This document shows, piece after piece, positions 46,525-56,187 of a DNA stretch of 64,000 nt; positions within the stretch are counted from its first letter, which is position 1, and each line of letters begins with the position of its first letter. The notes under the pieces are model-generated. The model saw nothing but the letters and a program-made list of their open reading frames with translations. It made no database searches and was not told where the DNA came from. The DNA is taken from NCBI RefSeq assembly GCF_031822435.1, contig NZ_JAVQLW010000001.1:124001-188000 (forward strand), in the 5' to 3' direction. The stretch comes from Paracoccus sp. MBLB3053 (GTDB taxonomy: Bacteria; Pseudomonadota; Alphaproteobacteria; Rhodobacterales; Rhodobacteraceae). The position numbers and the translations under genes were made by a program.

Positions 46525-47667
46525 ATGTCGACGACCATCCTTGCAAACGCCCGCCTGATCCTGCCCGATACGGAAACGCCCGGTTCCCTGGTCATCGAAG
46601 ATGGCACGATCACCGAGATCCGTCGCGGCGAGGACGTGCCGGCGGGGGCGATCAATTGCGGCGGTGACTATCTTGCGCCGGGCATGATCGAACTGCACAC
46701 CGACAACCTTGAACGCCACATGCGCCCACGTCCCGGCGTCGACTGGCCCCATGCTGCGGCGATCATCGCGCATGATGCCGAGCTGGCCGGTTGCGGCATC
46801 ACGACGGTCTTCGACGCGATGCGCGTGGGCTCGGTCGTCAGCGACGGGCCGGATCAGGATTACGAGAAATACGCCCGCGAACTGGCCCATGAACTGATCG
46901 ACCTGCGCCGCCAAGGCGCGTTGCGGATCAGCCATCTGCTGCATCTGCGCGCCGAAGTCTGTTCGGAAACCCTGATTGCCGAACTGGACGAATTCGGGCC
47001 GGATGACCGCGTGGGCATCATCAGCCTGATGGATCACACGCCCGGCCAGCGGCAGTTCCGCGACATCTCCAAGCTCGCCCAGTATGTGCAGGGACGCTAC
47101 AAACTTTCCGATGCCGCATTCGCCGAACATGTCGCCCGCATGAAGGCGCTTCGCGACCGCTATGGCGATGCACATGAAGCCGCCGCCGTCGAGGTCGCCC
47201 ACCGTCTTGGCGCCGTCCTGGCGAGCCATGACGACACCACGGCCGAACATGTCGCCCGCTCTGCCGGACATGGGGTGCGATTGGCCGAATTCCCGACGAC
47301 CCTCGAGGCCGCCGCCGCCTGCAATGACCATGCCATCATGGTGATGATGGGGGCACCCAACCTGATCCGTGGGGGATCTCATTCCGGCAACGTCTCGGCC
47401 GCAACGCTCGCCCAGGCCGGGCATCTGGACATCCTGTCTTCGGATTATGTGCCTTCGGGCCTGATCGGGGGGGCGATCATCCTTGCCGGGCTCTGGCAGG
47501 ACATGGCGCGGGCCATCGCCACCGTCACGGCCAACCCGGCGCGCGCGGCCGGCCTTGCCGATCGTGGGCGGATCGAAACCGGTCTGCGGGCGGATCTTAT
47601 GCGCTTCAGGCTCGTCGCAAAGCGTCCGGTCATGCGCGAAACCTGGGTGCGCGGCGAACGCGTCTGA
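46525..47667 (+). CDS. phnM: Alpha-D-ribose 1-methylphosphonate 5-triphosphate diphosphatase PhnM
   Basis: The 380-residue amidohydrolase has LAPGMIELHTDNLERHMRPR (about 50-69) with the metal histidines, ISLMDHTPGQRQFRD (about 171-185), LASHDDTTAEHV (about 232-243) and SSDYVPSGLIGGA near 310. PhnM removes diphosphate in the C-P lyase route of phosphonate use. No other phn gene is in the window, so it is an isolated copy. ATG 46525 is preferred over the adjacent GTG. Confidence 0.88.
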   Translation: MSTTILANARLILPDTETPGSLVIEDGTITEIRRGEDVPAGAINCGGDYLAPGMIELHTDNLERHMRPRPGVDWPHAAAIIAHDAELAGCGITTVFDAMRVGSVVSDGPDQDYEKYARELAHELIDLRRQGALRISHLLHLRAEVCSETLIAELDEFGPDDRVGIISLMDHTPGQRQFRDISKLAQYVQGRYKLSDAAFAEHVARMKALRDRYGDAHEAAAVEVAHRLGAVLASHDDTTAEHVARSAGHGVRLAEFPTTLEAAAACNDHAIMVMMGAPNLIRGGSHSGNVSAATLAQAGHLDILSSDYVPSGLIGGAIILAGLWQDMARAIATVTANPARAAGLADRGRIETGLRADLMRFRLVAKRPVMRETWVRGERV

Positions 47668-47679
47668 CGAGAGCGTGAC

Positions 47680-47693
47680 TTGACCTGAATCAA
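47680..47693 (+). promoter_or_regulatory. FNR-like box upstream of the AhpD-like gene
   Basis: TTGACCTGAATCAA fits the FNR/FnrP type TTGAY-N4-ATCAA with nine of ten core bases. A weak -10 (TACGCT, 47716-47721) would put the start of transcription near 47728, close to the class II distance of about 41 bases from the box centre. Oxygen-limited induction of the downstream gene is suggested. Confidence 0.6.
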
Positions 47694-47745
47694 GACCGTA
47701 GGGGCAAAGCCGCCATACGCTGAGTGGCAACCGGCGGAGGGTGCG

Positions 47746-48090
47746 ATGGAATACGGCGAGAAGATCGAGGCGATGCGCAACGAACTGCGCGTCATGAACC
47801 GGGCGATCCCCGAGACGATGAAGGGCTTCGGAACCCTTTCGAAGGCCGTCAAGGAAAGCGGCACGCTTGATGACCGCACGAAGGAGATGATCGCGTTGGG
47901 AATGGCGATCGTGCAGCGCTGCGAGCCGTGCATCCTTTTCCATGTCGAAGGGCTGATGAAGGCCGGAGCCACGCGCGATGAACTTTGCGACGTTCTCTCG
48001 ATGGCGATCCAGATGAGCGGTGGCCCGGGCGTGATGTATGCCGGTCATGCCATGGCCTGCTGGGATGAACTGGCCGCAAGCGCCTCGTGA
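47746..48090 (+). CDS. Carboxymuconolactone decarboxylase family protein (AhpD-like)
   Basis: The 114-residue protein has the AhpD-type redox site C59-E-P-C62 with His66 in RCEPCILFHVEG, and the KxGxxxxE helix (KAGATRDELCDVLS). Members act as alkylhydroperoxidases or gamma-CMD. The CxxC plus His favours a redox role. An FNR-like box lies upstream and a second follows the gene. GGAGGG precedes the ATG. Confidence 0.85.
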   Translation: MEYGEKIEAMRNELRVMNRAIPETMKGFGTLSKAVKESGTLDDRTKEMIALGMAIVQRCEPCILFHVEGLMKAGATRDELCDVLSMAIQMSGGPGVMYAGHAMACWDELAASAS

Positions 48091-48132
48091 CGTGGAACTG
48101 GCCCCAAAGCAGTCCGGAAAGCCGATGCATTT

Positions 48133-48146
48133 TTGACCTGGATCAA
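48133..48146. promoter_or_regulatory. Second FNR-like box with no gene downstream
   Basis: TTGACCTGGATCAA again fits TTGAY-N4-ATCAA with nine of ten core bases. It lies 43 bases after the AhpD-like stop. The next gene to the right on the plus strand is carA, more than 750 bases away; the gene in between (yqeY) is on the other strand and ends toward the box. Confidence 0.5.
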
Positions 48147-48191
48147 GGAAAACCCGGCGAATCGGTGGCAAGTTCGGTTCGTGCCACGGAT

Positions 48192-48273
48192 GGGCGGGCA
48201 TTTTCCCGCCCGGTCCCGTCACCTGGATCTGAGGGGGTCTGGCGACAGGAGGGGGCGAGGCATGGCCTCGCCC
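48192..48273. other. Two stable hairpins in the gap between the AhpD-like gene and yqeY
   Basis: GGGCGGG/CCCGCCC (48192-48198 with 48205-48211, loop CATTTT) and GGGCGAGGC/GCCTCGCCC (48253-48261 with 48265-48273, loop ATG) are both perfect. The second sits 15 bases after the yqeY stop and may end that transcript, though no T-run follows. The first is unexplained. Confidence 0.45.
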
Positions 48274-48288
48274 TCGGCATACCCCTTG

Positions 48289-48753
48289 TCAGGCCATGAG
48301 ACGGTCCTTGACGGTCGGACCGACGGCGCCGAAATCCATCTGCCCGGCATGGCGGTTGCGCAACTCGGCCATGACCCGGCCCATGTCTCGAATCGTCTCG
48401 GCACCCAGATCGGCGATCACCTTGTCGATCGCGAGGCGGGTTTCCTCTTCGGTCATCTGGCGCGGCAGATAGGACTGGATCACCCTTATCTCGTCCTGCT
48501 CGCGCTCCGCGAGTTCCAGCCGACCACCTTCTTCATAAGCCTTGGCCGATTCCTGACGCTGCTTGACCATCTTCGACAGAATGGCCGTCAGTTGGGCATC
48601 GCTCAGTCCGGTTTCGTCGCCGCCCTCGCCGCGGGCCGCGATTTCACGATCCTTGATTGCGGCCGAAATCAGCCGCAGAGTCGAAAGCCGGGCCGTGTCC
48701 TTGGCCTTCATGGCTTCCTTGGTGTCAGCCGTGATACGTTCGCGCAATCCCAT
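48289..48753 (-). CDS. yqeY: GatB/YqeY domain protein
   Basis: The 154-residue protein has the YqeY layout: LRERITADTKEAMKAKDTAR (about 3-22), LRLISAAIKDREI, EQDEIRVIQSYLPRQMTEEE (about 91-110) and a C-terminal KVIADLGA/ MAELRNRHAGQMD region like the tail of GatB. The family is thought to bind tRNA or help amidotransferases; the role is unproven. It is divergent from carA. Confidence 0.9.
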   Translation of the reverse strand: MGLRERITADTKEAMKAKDTARLSTLRLISAAIKDREIAARGEGGDETGLSDAQLTAILSKMVKQRQESAKAYEEGGRLELAEREQDEIRVIQSYLPRQMTEEETRLAIDKVIADLGAETIRDMGRVMAELRNRHAGQMDFGAVGPTVKDRLMA

Positions 48754-48861
48754 GGGGTCCTCGCTGGATATTGAACCGGGGTTTGTCCTAGGCTTCGCGT
48801 CCCGCGTCAACCCATCGCAGGGCGTCAGGGTTCCATAGATGTGCGAAGTGACGTTCCAGCC

Positions 48862-48890
48862 TTGACGGGAACGGGACGTAACTCTAGGTT
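48862..48890 (+). promoter_or_regulatory. Predicted promoter of carA
   Basis: TTGACG (48862-48867), 17 bases, TAGGTT (48885-48890). The start point would be near 48897, giving a leader of about 20 bases. Confidence 0.5.
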
Positions 48891-48917
48891 CCCGGCGATT
48901 TACCCGGAGAGATGACG

Positions 48918-50066
48918 ATGGCCCAAAAACCGACCGCATGTCTTGCGCTCGCAGACGGAACCGTATTCTACGGACAGGGCTTCGGCGCGACCGGCGAAGT
49001 GGTTGCCGAACTGGTCTTCAACACGGCCATGACCGGCTATCAGGAGATCATGACTGATCCTTCCTATGCAAGCCAGATCGTGACCTTCACCTTCCCCCAT
49101 ATCGGGAATACTGGCGTCACCGAGCAGGATGACGAAGCGTCCGAGCCCGTCGCCTCGGGCATCGTCGTCAAGTGGGACCCGACCGAGCCGTCGAACTGGC
49201 GCGCCTCGAGCGACCTGGTCGAGTGGATGGAAAAGCGCGGTCGTGTCGGCATCGGCGGGATCGATACCCGCCGCCTGACCCGCGCGATCCGCCAGCAGGG
49301 TTCTCCGCATGTCGTTCTGGCCCATTCGGCGGATGGCGAATTCGACATTGCTGCGATGGTGGCCAAGGCGCGCGACTGGAAGGGGCTTGTGGGGCTTGAT
49401 CTTGCCAAGGACGTGACCTGCCGCCAAAGCTATCGCTGGGACGAAGGCCTTTGGGCCTGGCCGGGCGAATTCGGCAAGTCCGAGGAACAGAAACCCTTCC
49501 GCGTCGTCGCGCTGGATTATGGTGCGAAGCGCAATATCCTGCGTTCCCTTGCCCAGAGTGGCGCCGAAGTCATCGTGCTGCCCGCGACCGCGACGGCCGA
49601 GGAAGTCCTGGCTCATGAACCCGAGGGCGTGTTCCTGTCGAACGGTCCCGGCGACCCCGCCGCGACCGGCGAATATGCCGTGCCGATGATCCGCGAATTG
49701 CTCGACAAGGAAATGCCGATCTTCGGGATCTGCCTTGGCCACCAGATGCTGGCACTGGCGCTTGGCGCAAAGACCGTGAAGATGGGCCATGGCCATCACG
49801 GCGCGAACCATCCGGTCCGCGACGTGGAAACCGGTAAGGTCGAGATCACCTCGATGAACCACGGCTTTGCGGTTGACGCCCAGACCCTGCCCGAAGGCGT
49901 GATCGAAACCCATGTCAGCCTGTTCGACGGCTCGAACTGCGGTTTGCGCATGACCGACCGCGCGGTTTTCTCGGTGCAGTATCACCCGGAAGCCAGCCCC
50001 GGTCCGCAGGACAGTGCCTATCTGTTCGACCGTTTCGCCGAAGCGATGCGGAGCCGTCGCGGCTGA
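48918..50066 (+). CDS. carA: Carbamoyl phosphate synthase small subunit CarA
   Basis: The 382-residue protein equals E. coli CarA in length. It has VFNTAMTGYQEIMTDPSY (about 34-51), GIGGIDTRRLTR (about 110-121), the glutaminase site GICLGHQMLAL (Cys at about 271) and QYHPEASPGP near 356 with the catalytic His-Glu. It supplies ammonia to CarB. ATG 48918 is preferred over 48912 because GGAGAG would abut the latter. carB is not adjacent. Confidence 0.95.
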   Translation: MAQKPTACLALADGTVFYGQGFGATGEVVAELVFNTAMTGYQEIMTDPSYASQIVTFTFPHIGNTGVTEQDDEASEPVASGIVVKWDPTEPSNWRASSDLVEWMEKRGRVGIGGIDTRRLTRAIRQQGSPHVVLAHSADGEFDIAAMVAKARDWKGLVGLDLAKDVTCRQSYRWDEGLWAWPGEFGKSEEQKPFRVVALDYGAKRNILRSLAQSGAEVIVLPATATAEEVLAHEPEGVFLSNGPGDPAATGEYAVPMIRELLDKEMPIFGICLGHQMLALALGAKTVKMGHGHHGANHPVRDVETGKVEITSMNHGFAVDAQTLPEGVIETHVSLFDGSNCGLRMTDRAVFSVQYHPEASPGPQDSAYLFDRFAEAMRSRRG

Positions 50067-50137
50067 TGTGAACGGCCGGTTAACCCGTCCTTAACTCTCT
50101 CTGTGCGACAGAGCGGGCACAGGGACGGGGAATCACC

Positions 50138-52219
50138 ATGGCCGGAATCTCAGCGCTTACCAAATCCTTGCAATCCGATTCGCTCCCCCTCGGGCCGGAA
50201 ACACGGTCCGGAGGGGATGCGCGCGTCGTTTCGGAGCGCGATCTTCGGCCGCTCGGTCAGATCCTGATCGAAGACGGTGCGATCGATCCCCGCAACCTGC
50301 TCAAGGCGCTGGTCATGCGGCAGCGCCAATCGGCCCGGCTGGGCGAGATCCTGCTGGCGAATGGCTGGGTGGATGAACAGGCCCTGGCCCGCGCGTTGGC
50401 GCGACAATGGCGGGCTTCGATCATCGACCTTGGGGAAATGCCCCCCGATCCGCGGCTGGTGGATGCCGCCGGAGTGACGCTTTGCCTTGCCGAAGGCATG
50501 GTGCCCTGGCGCCGCGTCGGGGGCGTCACCTTTGTCGCGACCGCGCGGCCCGAAGCCTTTGCCGCGCTGGTGCGACGACTTCCCGAGCAGTTCGGAACCG
50601 TCCGCATGCTGCTCTGCTCGGAGAATGCCGCACGAGAGGCGGTCCTGAAGCAGCGGCGCACCACGCTGATCCGGCAGGCCGAGCTGCGCGTACCCGGCCC
50701 CGAAAGCTGCCGGACGCGAAATGAACGCCGGACCGCCCGGCTTGCCCTGGGCCTCGGGGTGCTGACGATGGCGGGCCTGCTCCTCCAACCCCTTGCCGTG
50801 ATCGCTGTCCTGACATTCTGGGCGACCCTCACGCTTGTCGCTTCGATGATATTGAAGGTCGCATCCTTTGCCGCCATCCTGCGCCGTACCGGTCGCAAGC
50901 GCGCGGTCGAAGAGGCGTTGCTTCAGGGCCAGATGGTCCGGCGCGAGATGAACGCGCCCTTGCCGGTGATCTCGGTCATGGTCCCCATGTTCGCCGAGGC
51001 CGATATCGCCGACCGCTTGATCGGACGCCTGTCACGGCTGGATTACCCACGCGAACTCATGGACATCGTCCTGGTGGTCGAAGAAACCGACCGGATCACC
51101 TGCGAAGCGCTCGAACGGGCGCGTCTGCCGCGCTGGATGCGCATCGTGAAAGTGCCCGATGGCCCGATCAGGACGAAGCCGCGCGCATTGAACTACGCGC
51201 TCAATTTTTGTCGCGGCCAGATCATCGGGGTCTGGGACGCCGAAGACCGGCCCGAGCCTGACCAGTTGCACAAGGTGGCCCGCGGCTTCCATTTCGCCGC
51301 GCCCGATGTCGCTTGCCTGCAAGGCGTGCTGGACTATTACAATCCCCGCACCAATTGGCTCGCCCGCGCCTTCACGATCGAATATGCGGCCTGGTTCCGC
51401 GGCACCCTGGCCGGGGCTGCGGCGCTTGATCTGGTGGTGCCGCTTGGCGGCACGACGCTGTTCTTTCGCCGGGATCTGCTCGAGAAGGTCGGGGGCTGGG
51501 ACGCATGGAATGTCACCGAGGATGCCGATCTGGGCGTGCGTCTGACCCGACGCGGCTACCGGACCGAAATGCTGGATACCGTCACCCATGAAGAGGCGAA
51601 CTGCCGACTGCTTCCCTGGATCAAGCAACGATCGCGCTGGCTCAAGGGATTCGCGATGACCTGGGGCGTCCACATGCGCGACCCGATCGGGCTCTGGCGC
51701 GACCTAGGGGCCCGCCGCTTCGTCGCATTGCAGGTTCAGCTGGCGGCCTCGGTCTCGCAATATCTTCTGGCCCCGGTGCTCTGGAGCTTCTGGCTGCTCA
51801 GCTTCGGCCTGCCCCATCCGGTCCGCGACATGCTGGACGGCGGGCTTGGCGGACATGCGATCTCGATGCTCGTCGCGGTCTTCATCCTCTCCGAGCTGCT
51901 CAACATAACGGTCGCCGCCTGGGCGGTGCGGGGCTCTGCCCATCGCCATCTTCTGCCCTGGGTTCCGACCATGCACCTCTATTTCCCGCTGGGCTGCCTT
52001 GCAGGTTGGAAGGCGATTTGGGAGGTCGTGACCAAACCCTTCTATTGGGACAAGACCCAGCACGGGGTCTTCGATGCGGCCGAGGAGGACGCACCCGCAA
52101 AACCCTCCGCCCCCCCCAATGCCGCGCTTCTTCCGGTCTTCGGCGGCACGCCGGCGAGGACTGCGGCGAGGACTGCGGCGATGGGGGAAATGGTCCCGGT
52201 GCTGGGCAAGGTCGGCTGA
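50138..52219 (+). CDS. MshEN domain-glycosyltransferase family 2 membrane fusion protein
   Basis: The 693-residue protein combines three parts. Residues 38-155 form an MshEN-like domain with two copies of the c-di-GMP-binding pattern (LGxxL...G...L...Q at 39-62 and 68-90). Residues about 198-245 are two membrane helices. Residues about 270-500 are a cellulose-synthase-like GT2 domain with VVEETDR, GVWDAEDRPEP, VTEDADLGVRL and KQRSRWLKGF. Further helices (about 530-640) and a polar tail follow. It probably makes or exports a polysaccharide under c-di-GMP control. No polysaccharide operon surrounds it. Confidence 0.85.
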   Translation: MAGISALTKSLQSDSLPLGPETRSGGDARVVSERDLRPLGQILIEDGAIDPRNLLKALVMRQRQSARLGEILLANGWVDEQALARALARQWRASIIDLGEMPPDPRLVDAAGVTLCLAEGMVPWRRVGGVTFVATARPEAFAALVRRLPEQFGTVRMLLCSENAAREAVLKQRRTTLIRQAELRVPGPESCRTRNERRTARLALGLGVLTMAGLLLQPLAVIAVLTFWATLTLVASMILKVASFAAILRRTGRKRAVEEALLQGQMVRREMNAPLPVISVMVPMFAEADIADRLIGRLSRLDYPRELMDIVLVVEETDRITCEALERARLPRWMRIVKVPDGPIRTKPRALNYALNFCRGQIIGVWDAEDRPEPDQLHKVARGFHFAAPDVACLQGVLDYYNPRTNWLARAFTIEYAAWFRGTLAGAAALDLVVPLGGTTLFFRRDLLEKVGGWDAWNVTEDADLGVRLTRRGYRTEMLDTVTHEEANCRLLPWIKQRSRWLKGFAMTWGVHMRDPIGLWRDLGARRFVALQVQLAASVSQYLLAPVLWSFWLLSFGLPHPVRDMLDGGLGGHAISMLVAVFILSELLNITVAAWAVRGSAHRHLLPWVPTMHLYFPLGCLAGWKAIWEVVTKPFYWDKTQHGVFDAAEEDAPAKPSAPPNAALLPVFGGTPARTAARTAAMGEMVPVLGKVG

Positions 52220-52229
52220 GCCCCCCGCT

Positions 52230-55046
52230 TCAGGCCGGTGCGCGATCACGATGGGCAAGCGCGGCGTCGATGATCCGGCCCGCCATCTCGATCGTCTCGG
52301 CCAGCCGCTCGGCCAGTTCGTCCAGCGATCGCGAACCGGTTTCCCGCAAGAGAAACTCCTGTCCGCCCTCGCCGATATTCTCCATGTCGAGCGGACGTTC
52401 GGTCAGCAATCGCCCCGCACATTGCAGGTTCCACAGGAAACGACGGGCCGAGGACAGGCTTTCCGCTTCGTCGCGCCCGATCAGCCCACCCCGCGGGCCC
52501 GCGCGAAGCTGCGCCGCGGCGGCGCGCGCCGACGCGCCCGAGCGGAGCGCGAAGGATTGTGCCAGCAGCTCGATATCCTGCAGCCTGCCCCGCCCGATCT
52601 TGGCTTCCCATGCCCCGTCCGGCGCCTTGGCCGCGAAGATCCTGGCCCGCATCTCGGCAAGATCGGGCATCACCCTCGGGTCGCTTCCCCGCGTCGTGAG
52701 CACCTCCAGCCGCAGCGCCTCGACCTCGGCGCCAAGCGCCGCCCCTTCGGTTCCGCAGGTCCCGATGACCCGTGCACGCGTCAGGGCAAGATGTTCCCAG
52801 GTCCAGGCCTCTTCCATCTGGTAATGGCGGAAGGACTGCACCGACGTCGCGACCGGCCCCTGCCTGCCCGAGGGGCGTAGCCGCATGTCCACCTCGAAAA
52901 GACGCCCTGCAGACATCGGCGCGGATAGCGCGGTGATCATCGCCTGGGTCAGGCGCGAGTAATAGGCACGCGGAGCGAGCGGCTTCGCGCCCTCGGAAGT
53001 TTCCTGCCCGGCCGCGTCATAGATCACGATCAGGTCAAGATCCGACGCCGCATTGAGCTGGCGCGCGCCCAGCGAACCCATGCCCATCACCACGGCGCCG
53101 CGTCCCGGCGGCGTCCCGTGCCGACGCGAGAATTCCTGCACCACGACGGGAAACAGCGCGGCAACCGCGGCATCGGCGATATCGGCATATTGCGCGCCGG
53201 CCTCCTCGCCCCCGATCAGAGCGCGCAGGTGGTGGACGCCGGTCCGGAACTGCCATTCATGCGCCCAACGGCGCGCAGCATCCAGGGCCTGCTCATAGCC
53301 TCCGTCCGGCGCGGCCAGCGTCTGGCGCAGCAGGTCGTCAAGCTCGCGCCGCAAGCCTGCTGTACCCGGCCAGTCCGCGAAGAAGCTGCCACCGAGAACG
53401 GCATCGAACACTTCGGGATGGCGCGCCAGATAGGCCGCCAGACCGGGAGCGGTGCCGCAGATATCGGCAATCAGCTCGATGAGCTGCGGATTGGCTTCGA
53501 AAAGCGAGAAAAGCTGCACCCCCGAGGGAAGCCCGGCGAGGAAAGCGTCGAAGCGCGCCAGCGCCTCCTTGGCATGGCTCGTCCCGACGAGTCGGGTCAG
53601 CAATTCGGGTTCGATCCGGGCAAAGACCTGCCGCGCTCGCGCCGAGCGGAGCGCCGGATAGGACCGCCAACGCTCGACCATGGCTTCTGATTCGGGCGAA
53701 AGATCCGGCCTCGCGCCGCCATCAGAGGGGGTGAAGAAATCAGACGTCAGGGTCTCGACCCGGTCGAGCCGCACGGCCAGCCGATCGGACCAGGCCTGCG
53801 TTTCGGGTACGCCCATCATGCAGGCGATCGTGTGGATGCCTTCGGGCGAATTCGGCACCAGATGGGTCTGCGCATCGTTGACCATCTGGATCCGGTGCTC
53901 GATCTCGCGATGCTCGCGGTAGTGATCGGTAAGTTCGGAAGCGACCTCCAGAGGAATCCAGCCCTTTTCGGCAAGACGGGCAAGCCCCTCGACCGTGCCC
54001 CTGACGCGCAGGTCGGCATCGCGCCCCCCGGCGATCAACTGGCGGGTCTGGGTGAAGAACTCGATTTCGCGAATGCCGCCGCGCCCCAGCTTCATGTTGT
54101 GGCCCGGCACGTCGATCCTGCCATGCAGCCCCTTGTGATCGCGAATTCTCCGCCGCATGTCGTCGGTATCCTGAACGGTCGCGAAATCAAGATGCCGGCG
54201 CCAGACAAAGGGGCGCATTTCACGCAGGAAGCGTTCGCCCACCGCGAGGTTTCCGGCACATGACCGCGCCTTGATATAGGCGCTGCGCTCCCATGTTCGG
54301 CCCTCGGCCTCGTAATAGCCCAATGCGGCAGAGACCGAGATGCAGACCGGCGTTACCGCGGCATCGGGGCGTAATCGCAGGTCGGTGCGGAAGACATAGC
54401 CCTGGTCGGTATTGTCCGAAATCGTCGCCGCCGCCTTGCGGGTCGCGCGAATCAGGGCAGCCCGGGCCTCGTGCTGGTCGTCGCGCGCATAGGCGCTGTC
54501 GTCGTAGAACACGATCAGATCGATATCCGAGGAATAGTTCAATTCGCCCGCGCCCATCTTTCCCATGGCGATGGCGGTGATCCCTCCGGCATCGCTCTCG
54601 GTCGCCGGCAGTTTTCCGCGCGCGGCTTCCTGCGCGACGTGAACCCGCAGCGCCAGGTCGGTGGCCCGATCGGCGAGGTCAGTCAGCGCGCCCGTGACCT
54701 GTTCGAGCCGCCAGACGCCTCCCAGATCCGCAAGCGCGGTCCAAAGCGCGACGCGACGCTTTGCCTGGCGCAGCGCCCCCGAAAGCGCGTCTGCCGAAAG
54801 CTCGTCGAACCCCTTGGTCACGCGGGCGACCAGATCGTCATCGGGGAGATCGGCACGCGCGGCCTGCGCCGCCAGCCATTCGCCTTCGCGCTCGATCAGA
54901 CCGGCCAGATAGGGGCTGCATCCCGCCGCACCCCGGATCAGGTCGGCGATCACCGGATCGGTCAGCCCGGTCTGGTCAAGTGCGGCCTGGCCCCGGTTCG
55001 GGTCGGCGGGAATCGGCAGGCGGGTGATACGGGATGCAAAGCTCAT
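52230..55046 (-). CDS. glnE: Bifunctional glutamine synthetase adenylyltransferase/adenylyl-removing enzyme
   Basis: The 938-residue protein has two nucleotidyltransferase domains. The N-terminal adenylyl-removase has [20 protein letters not shown] (about 152-171) and the C-terminal adenylyltransferase [20 protein letters not shown] near 660; each keeps the GS/GK...DxD triad. It switches glutamine synthetase according to nitrogen status through PII. It is divergent from bpt. The start at 55046 gives the family-like opening. Confidence 0.95.
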   Translation of the reverse strand: MSFASRITRLPIPADPNRGQAALDQTGLTDPVIADLIRGAAGCSPYLAGLIEREGEWLAAQAARADLPDDDLVARVTKGFDELSADALSGALRQAKRRVALWTALADLGGVWRLEQVTGALTDLADRATDLALRVHVAQEAARGKLPATESDAGGITAIAMGKMGAGELNYSSDIDLIVFYDDSAYARDDQHEARAALIRATRKAAATISDNTDQGYVFRTDLRLRPDAAVTPVCISVSAALGYYEAEGRTWERSAYIKARSCAGNLAVGERFLREMRPFVWRRHLDFATVQDTDDMRRRIRDHKGLHGRIDVPGHNMKLGRGGIREIEFFTQTRQLIAGGRDADLRVRGTVEGLARLAEKGWIPLEVASELTDHYREHREIEHRIQMVNDAQTHLVPNSPEGIHTIACMMGVPETQAWSDRLAVRLDRVETLTSDFFTPSDGGARPDLSPESEAMVERWRSYPALRSARARQVFARIEPELLTRLVGTSHAKEALARFDAFLAGLPSGVQLFSLFEANPQLIELIADICGTAPGLAAYLARHPEVFDAVLGGSFFADWPGTAGLRRELDDLLRQTLAAPDGGYEQALDAARRWAHEWQFRTGVHHLRALIGGEEAGAQYADIADAAVAALFPVVVQEFSRRHGTPPGRGAVVMGMGSLGARQLNAASDLDLIVIYDAAGQETSEGAKPLAPRAYYSRLTQAMITALSAPMSAGRLFEVDMRLRPSGRQGPVATSVQSFRHYQMEEAWTWEHLALTRARVIGTCGTEGAALGAEVEALRLEVLTTRGSDPRVMPDLAEMRARIFAAKAPDGAWEAKIGRGRLQDIELLAQSFALRSGASARAAAAQLRAGPRGGLIGRDEAESLSSARRFLWNLQCAGRLLTERPLDMENIGEGGQEFLLRETGSRSLDELAERLAETIEMAGRIIDAALAHRDRAPA

Positions 55047-55353
55047 GGCGCGAGCCTATATCCCGGCTGGCCAAGGTCAATGGCGGCCCGATCTGCCCCC
55101 GGTGCGCGCTTCTGACGCTGTTTTTTCCGCTCCGGCCTGCGTCCCTGCGCGGGTCGGTGCCCCGCCAGAGAATGCAAGGCCGAAATGCAGGTTTCCGCGC
55201 TTGGCTAGCAGGGCATCTGTTGCTAGGCTTTGCCGGGTCGGAAAGCCATTTGAGATTGACGGGTCGTCTTTTGCCGATGGGCTCAGATCAGATCAACACG
55301 AGAAGAATTGCCAGCCCGGGCCAAGCGGGCGCGGCCCGATCGGGGCGGGCCTG
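55047..55353. other. 307-base divergent gap between glnE and bpt
   Basis: No gene is supported here. It holds a promoter-like pair for bpt (55201-55229), then a leader of about 118 bases that ends in a GC-rich fold over the bpt ribosome site. An open frame reaching back to 55024 in the bpt frame lacks family similarity. Confidence 0.5.
55201..55229 (+). promoter_or_regulatory. Predicted promoter of bpt
   Basis: TTGGCT (55201-55206), a 17-base spacer, TAGGCT (55224-55229). It implies a leader of roughly 118 bases. Confidence 0.35.
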
Positions 55354-56187
55354 ATGCGCCATACCCTGCCCCATGCGCCGCAATTCTACGTCACCGCCCC
55401 GCAGCCCTGCCCCTACCTGCATGGCCGTGCCGAGCGGAAGCTTTTCACCGCCCTGGCGGGGGATTCAGCCAATGAGCTGAACAATACGCTGTCGCGCCAG
55501 GGCTTCAGGCGCTCGCAGAACGTCCTTTATCGGCCCAGTTGCGAAAGCTGCGTCGCCTGCATGTCAGCGCGCATTCGGGTCGCAGAGTTCTCGCCCTCGC
55601 GGACCCAGCGGCGCGTGCTGCGCAAGAACGACAACCTGCGCCGCATGGCGACCAGCGCCTGGGCGACCGAGGAACAGTATGAACTGTTCCGCCGCTATCT
55701 GGACTATCGCCACGCCGATGGCGGCATGGCCGACATGGACATCTTCGAGTTCGCCGCGATGGTCGAGGAAACGCCCGTTCGCACTCGGGTCGTCGAATAC
55801 CGGTTGACCGAACCCGGCACGACGCCATCGCAGGAAGATCGCCTGGTCGCCGTCTGCCTGACTGACGTGCTGGATGACGGGCTGAGCCTCGTCTACAGCT
55901 TCTATGACCCGCGGCTTGAGCCATCGAGCCTTGGAACCTATGTCATTCTCGACCACATCGACCTGGCGCGCGGAGCGGGCCTGCCCTTCATCTATCTTGG
56001 CTACTGGGTCCCGGGCAGCCGCAAGATGGATTACAAGGCCCGGTTCTCGGCGCTCGAGATCTACAAGGGCGGTGTCTGGCAGCCGATCGGCGATCCCGAA
56101 CAGCACAATTCGGATATTCATCCGCTGTCCATCGACCCGATTGTCGAGCAGGTCGCACGCATAACCCTGCCTCACAACAGGAAGTAG
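55354..56187 (+). CDS. bpt: Aspartate/glutamate leucyltransferase Bpt
   Basis: The 277-residue protein has the N-degron transferase pattern: [11 protein letters not shown] (about 14-24) and [12 protein letters not shown] (about 66-77) with the conserved cysteines, NDNLRRM, and the C-terminal [22 protein letters not shown] (split here as [13 protein letters not shown], about 225-237). Bpt adds Leu to proteins with N-terminal Asp or Glu for ClpS/ClpAP degradation. ATG 55354 gives [14 protein letters not shown], the family start. The gene is followed by a terminator-like palindrome. Confidence 0.94.
   Translation: MRHTLPHAPQFYVTAPQPCPYLHGRAERKLFTALAGDSANELNNTLSRQGFRRSQNVLYRPSCESCVACMSARIRVAEFSPSRTQRRVLRKNDNLRRMATSAWATEEQYELFRRYLDYRHADGGMADMDIFEFAAMVEETPVRTRVVEYRLTEPGTTPSQEDRLVAVCLTDVLDDGLSLVYSFYDPRLEPSSLGTYVILDHIDLARGAGLPFIYLGYWVPGSRKMDYKARFSALEIYKGGVWQPIGDPEQHNSDIHPLSIDPIVEQVARITLPHNRK

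Noticed and set aside
48133..48774. Plus-strand frame of 213 codons following the second FNR-like box
   Set aside because: It is antisense to yqeY for most of its length and has no ribosome site or family features.
55024..55353. 110-codon N-terminal extension of bpt
   Set aside because: The extension overlaps the glnE start and has no similarity to the family; [10 protein letters not shown] is the usual start.
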